Notes under the pieces: model-generated
Seen by the model: only the letters and a program-made list of their open reading frames with translations
The model's database searches: none
Told to the model about the DNA's origin: nothing
IMG/VR virus record: IMGVR_UViG_3300023049_000003
Span: 1 to 28,421 of that record
DNA: 28,421 nucleotides
Reading direction: 5' to 3' (one strand)
DNA from: a virus
Shown: piece after piece, positions 28,278 to 28,421 of the stretch
Position numbering within the stretch: position 1 is the first letter of the stretch
Layout of the letters: each line of letters begins with the position of its first letter
Program-made: the position numbers and the translations under genes

Positions 28278-28421
28278 TTAGGCGATTTCTCGCATGAGAT
28301 AATAAATAATTGAACCCGTTTTGCTTGACCACCCCATGTTTTCCTGAATAGGTACCACAGAGATGAGTTGCCACCCATTTGAGCCCAGTGTGTTGAGCAT
28401 TTCATCAGTAGCGTCAGCGTC
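28278..28421 (-). CDS. C-terminal part of the DUF4177-like gene (second copy at contig end)
   Basis: This is the last 47 codons and the stop (TAA, 28278-28280) of the gene that starts at 190. Bases 28295-28421 repeat bases 1-127. On the circular genome there is only one gene of 68 codons; the split is made by where the contig was opened. Confidence 0.85.
   Translation of the reverse strand, partial: DADATDEMLNTLGSNGWQLISVVPIQENMGWSSKTGSIIYYLMREIA
28295..28421. repeat. 127-bp terminal repeat, right copy (assembly overlap)
   Basis: Exact copy of bases 1-127. See the left copy: removing one gives a 28,294-bp circle with a continuous gene across the join. Confidence 0.95.

Noticed and set aside
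1-28421. tRNA genes, CRISPR arrays, insertion sequences, integrase with attachment sites
   Set aside because: I looked for cloverleaf-like GGTTCGA/CCA patterns, regularly spaced repeats, and recombinase motifs on both strands and found none I could support.

Overview
The window is a complete, circular, tailed-phage genome (siphovirus-type, HK97-fold capsid) assembled from DNA and opened inside a gene. Bases 1-127 recur exactly at 28295-28421, and a DUF4177-like gene reads in frame through the join. The non-redundant genome is therefore 28,294 bp. All of the roughly 44 genes supported here lie on the minus strand, so transcription runs from high to low coordinates around the whole circle. I see no tRNA, CRISPR array, integrase, recognisable repressor, polymerase, primase or helicase. 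Replication must rely heavily on the host, and there is no direct sign of lysogeny. The host cannot be named. It is a walled bacterium (amidase and transglycosylase genes), and most genes lack a Shine-Dalgarno sequence.

Layout in transcription order. (1) 28264-23107, early/replication: SSB-like protein, small unknowns, a zinc/winged-helix-like protein, a RusA-like resolvase, a structured leader, a DnaD-like replisome organizer carrying iteron-like repeats inside its gene, an HNH/AP2 homing-endonuclease-like protein, a DUF3268 zinc protein, a small zinc ribbon, and an HNH nuclease ending at an intrinsic terminator. (2) 23029-18875, packaging: small and large terminase, then a single-chain portal-MuF fusion. 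(3) 18885-15842, an unusual envelope/lysis cassette placed inside the head module. It holds several small membrane proteins and an endolysin that joins an HExxH domain to an amidase domain. (4) 15782-11363, head and connector: prohead protease with an acidic tail, major capsid protein, a SAP-domain protein, connector, neck and tail-terminator proteins. (5) 11351-4508, tail: tube, frameshifted G/GT chaperone, tape measure, hub, distal proteins and a poly-glycine adhesin. (6) 4507-2718, a regulatory intergenic region followed by small membrane and zinc proteins and a lytic transglycosylase that has no normal start codon. (7) 2717-28278 (through the join), recombination: a small unknown, a Sak4-like ATPase with SAP domain, a PD-(D/E)XK nuclease, and small proteins.

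Regulation. Early and late units are separated by a hairpin-T7 terminator (23071-23103) with an extended -10 promoter just beyond it. Two nearly identical sigma70-type promoters (at 2726-2754 and 4309-4337) overlap a palindrome that looks like an operator. At least two genes have a -10 element exactly 6 bases before the ATG, which predicts leaderless mRNAs. Many other starts carry an A/C-rich AACACAC box where a Shine-Dalgarno would be.

The most striking global signal is the complete absence, in my base-by-base reading, of the palindromes GATC, TTAA and GGCC, with GCGC and CGCG almost absent. That points to strong selection by host restriction systems.
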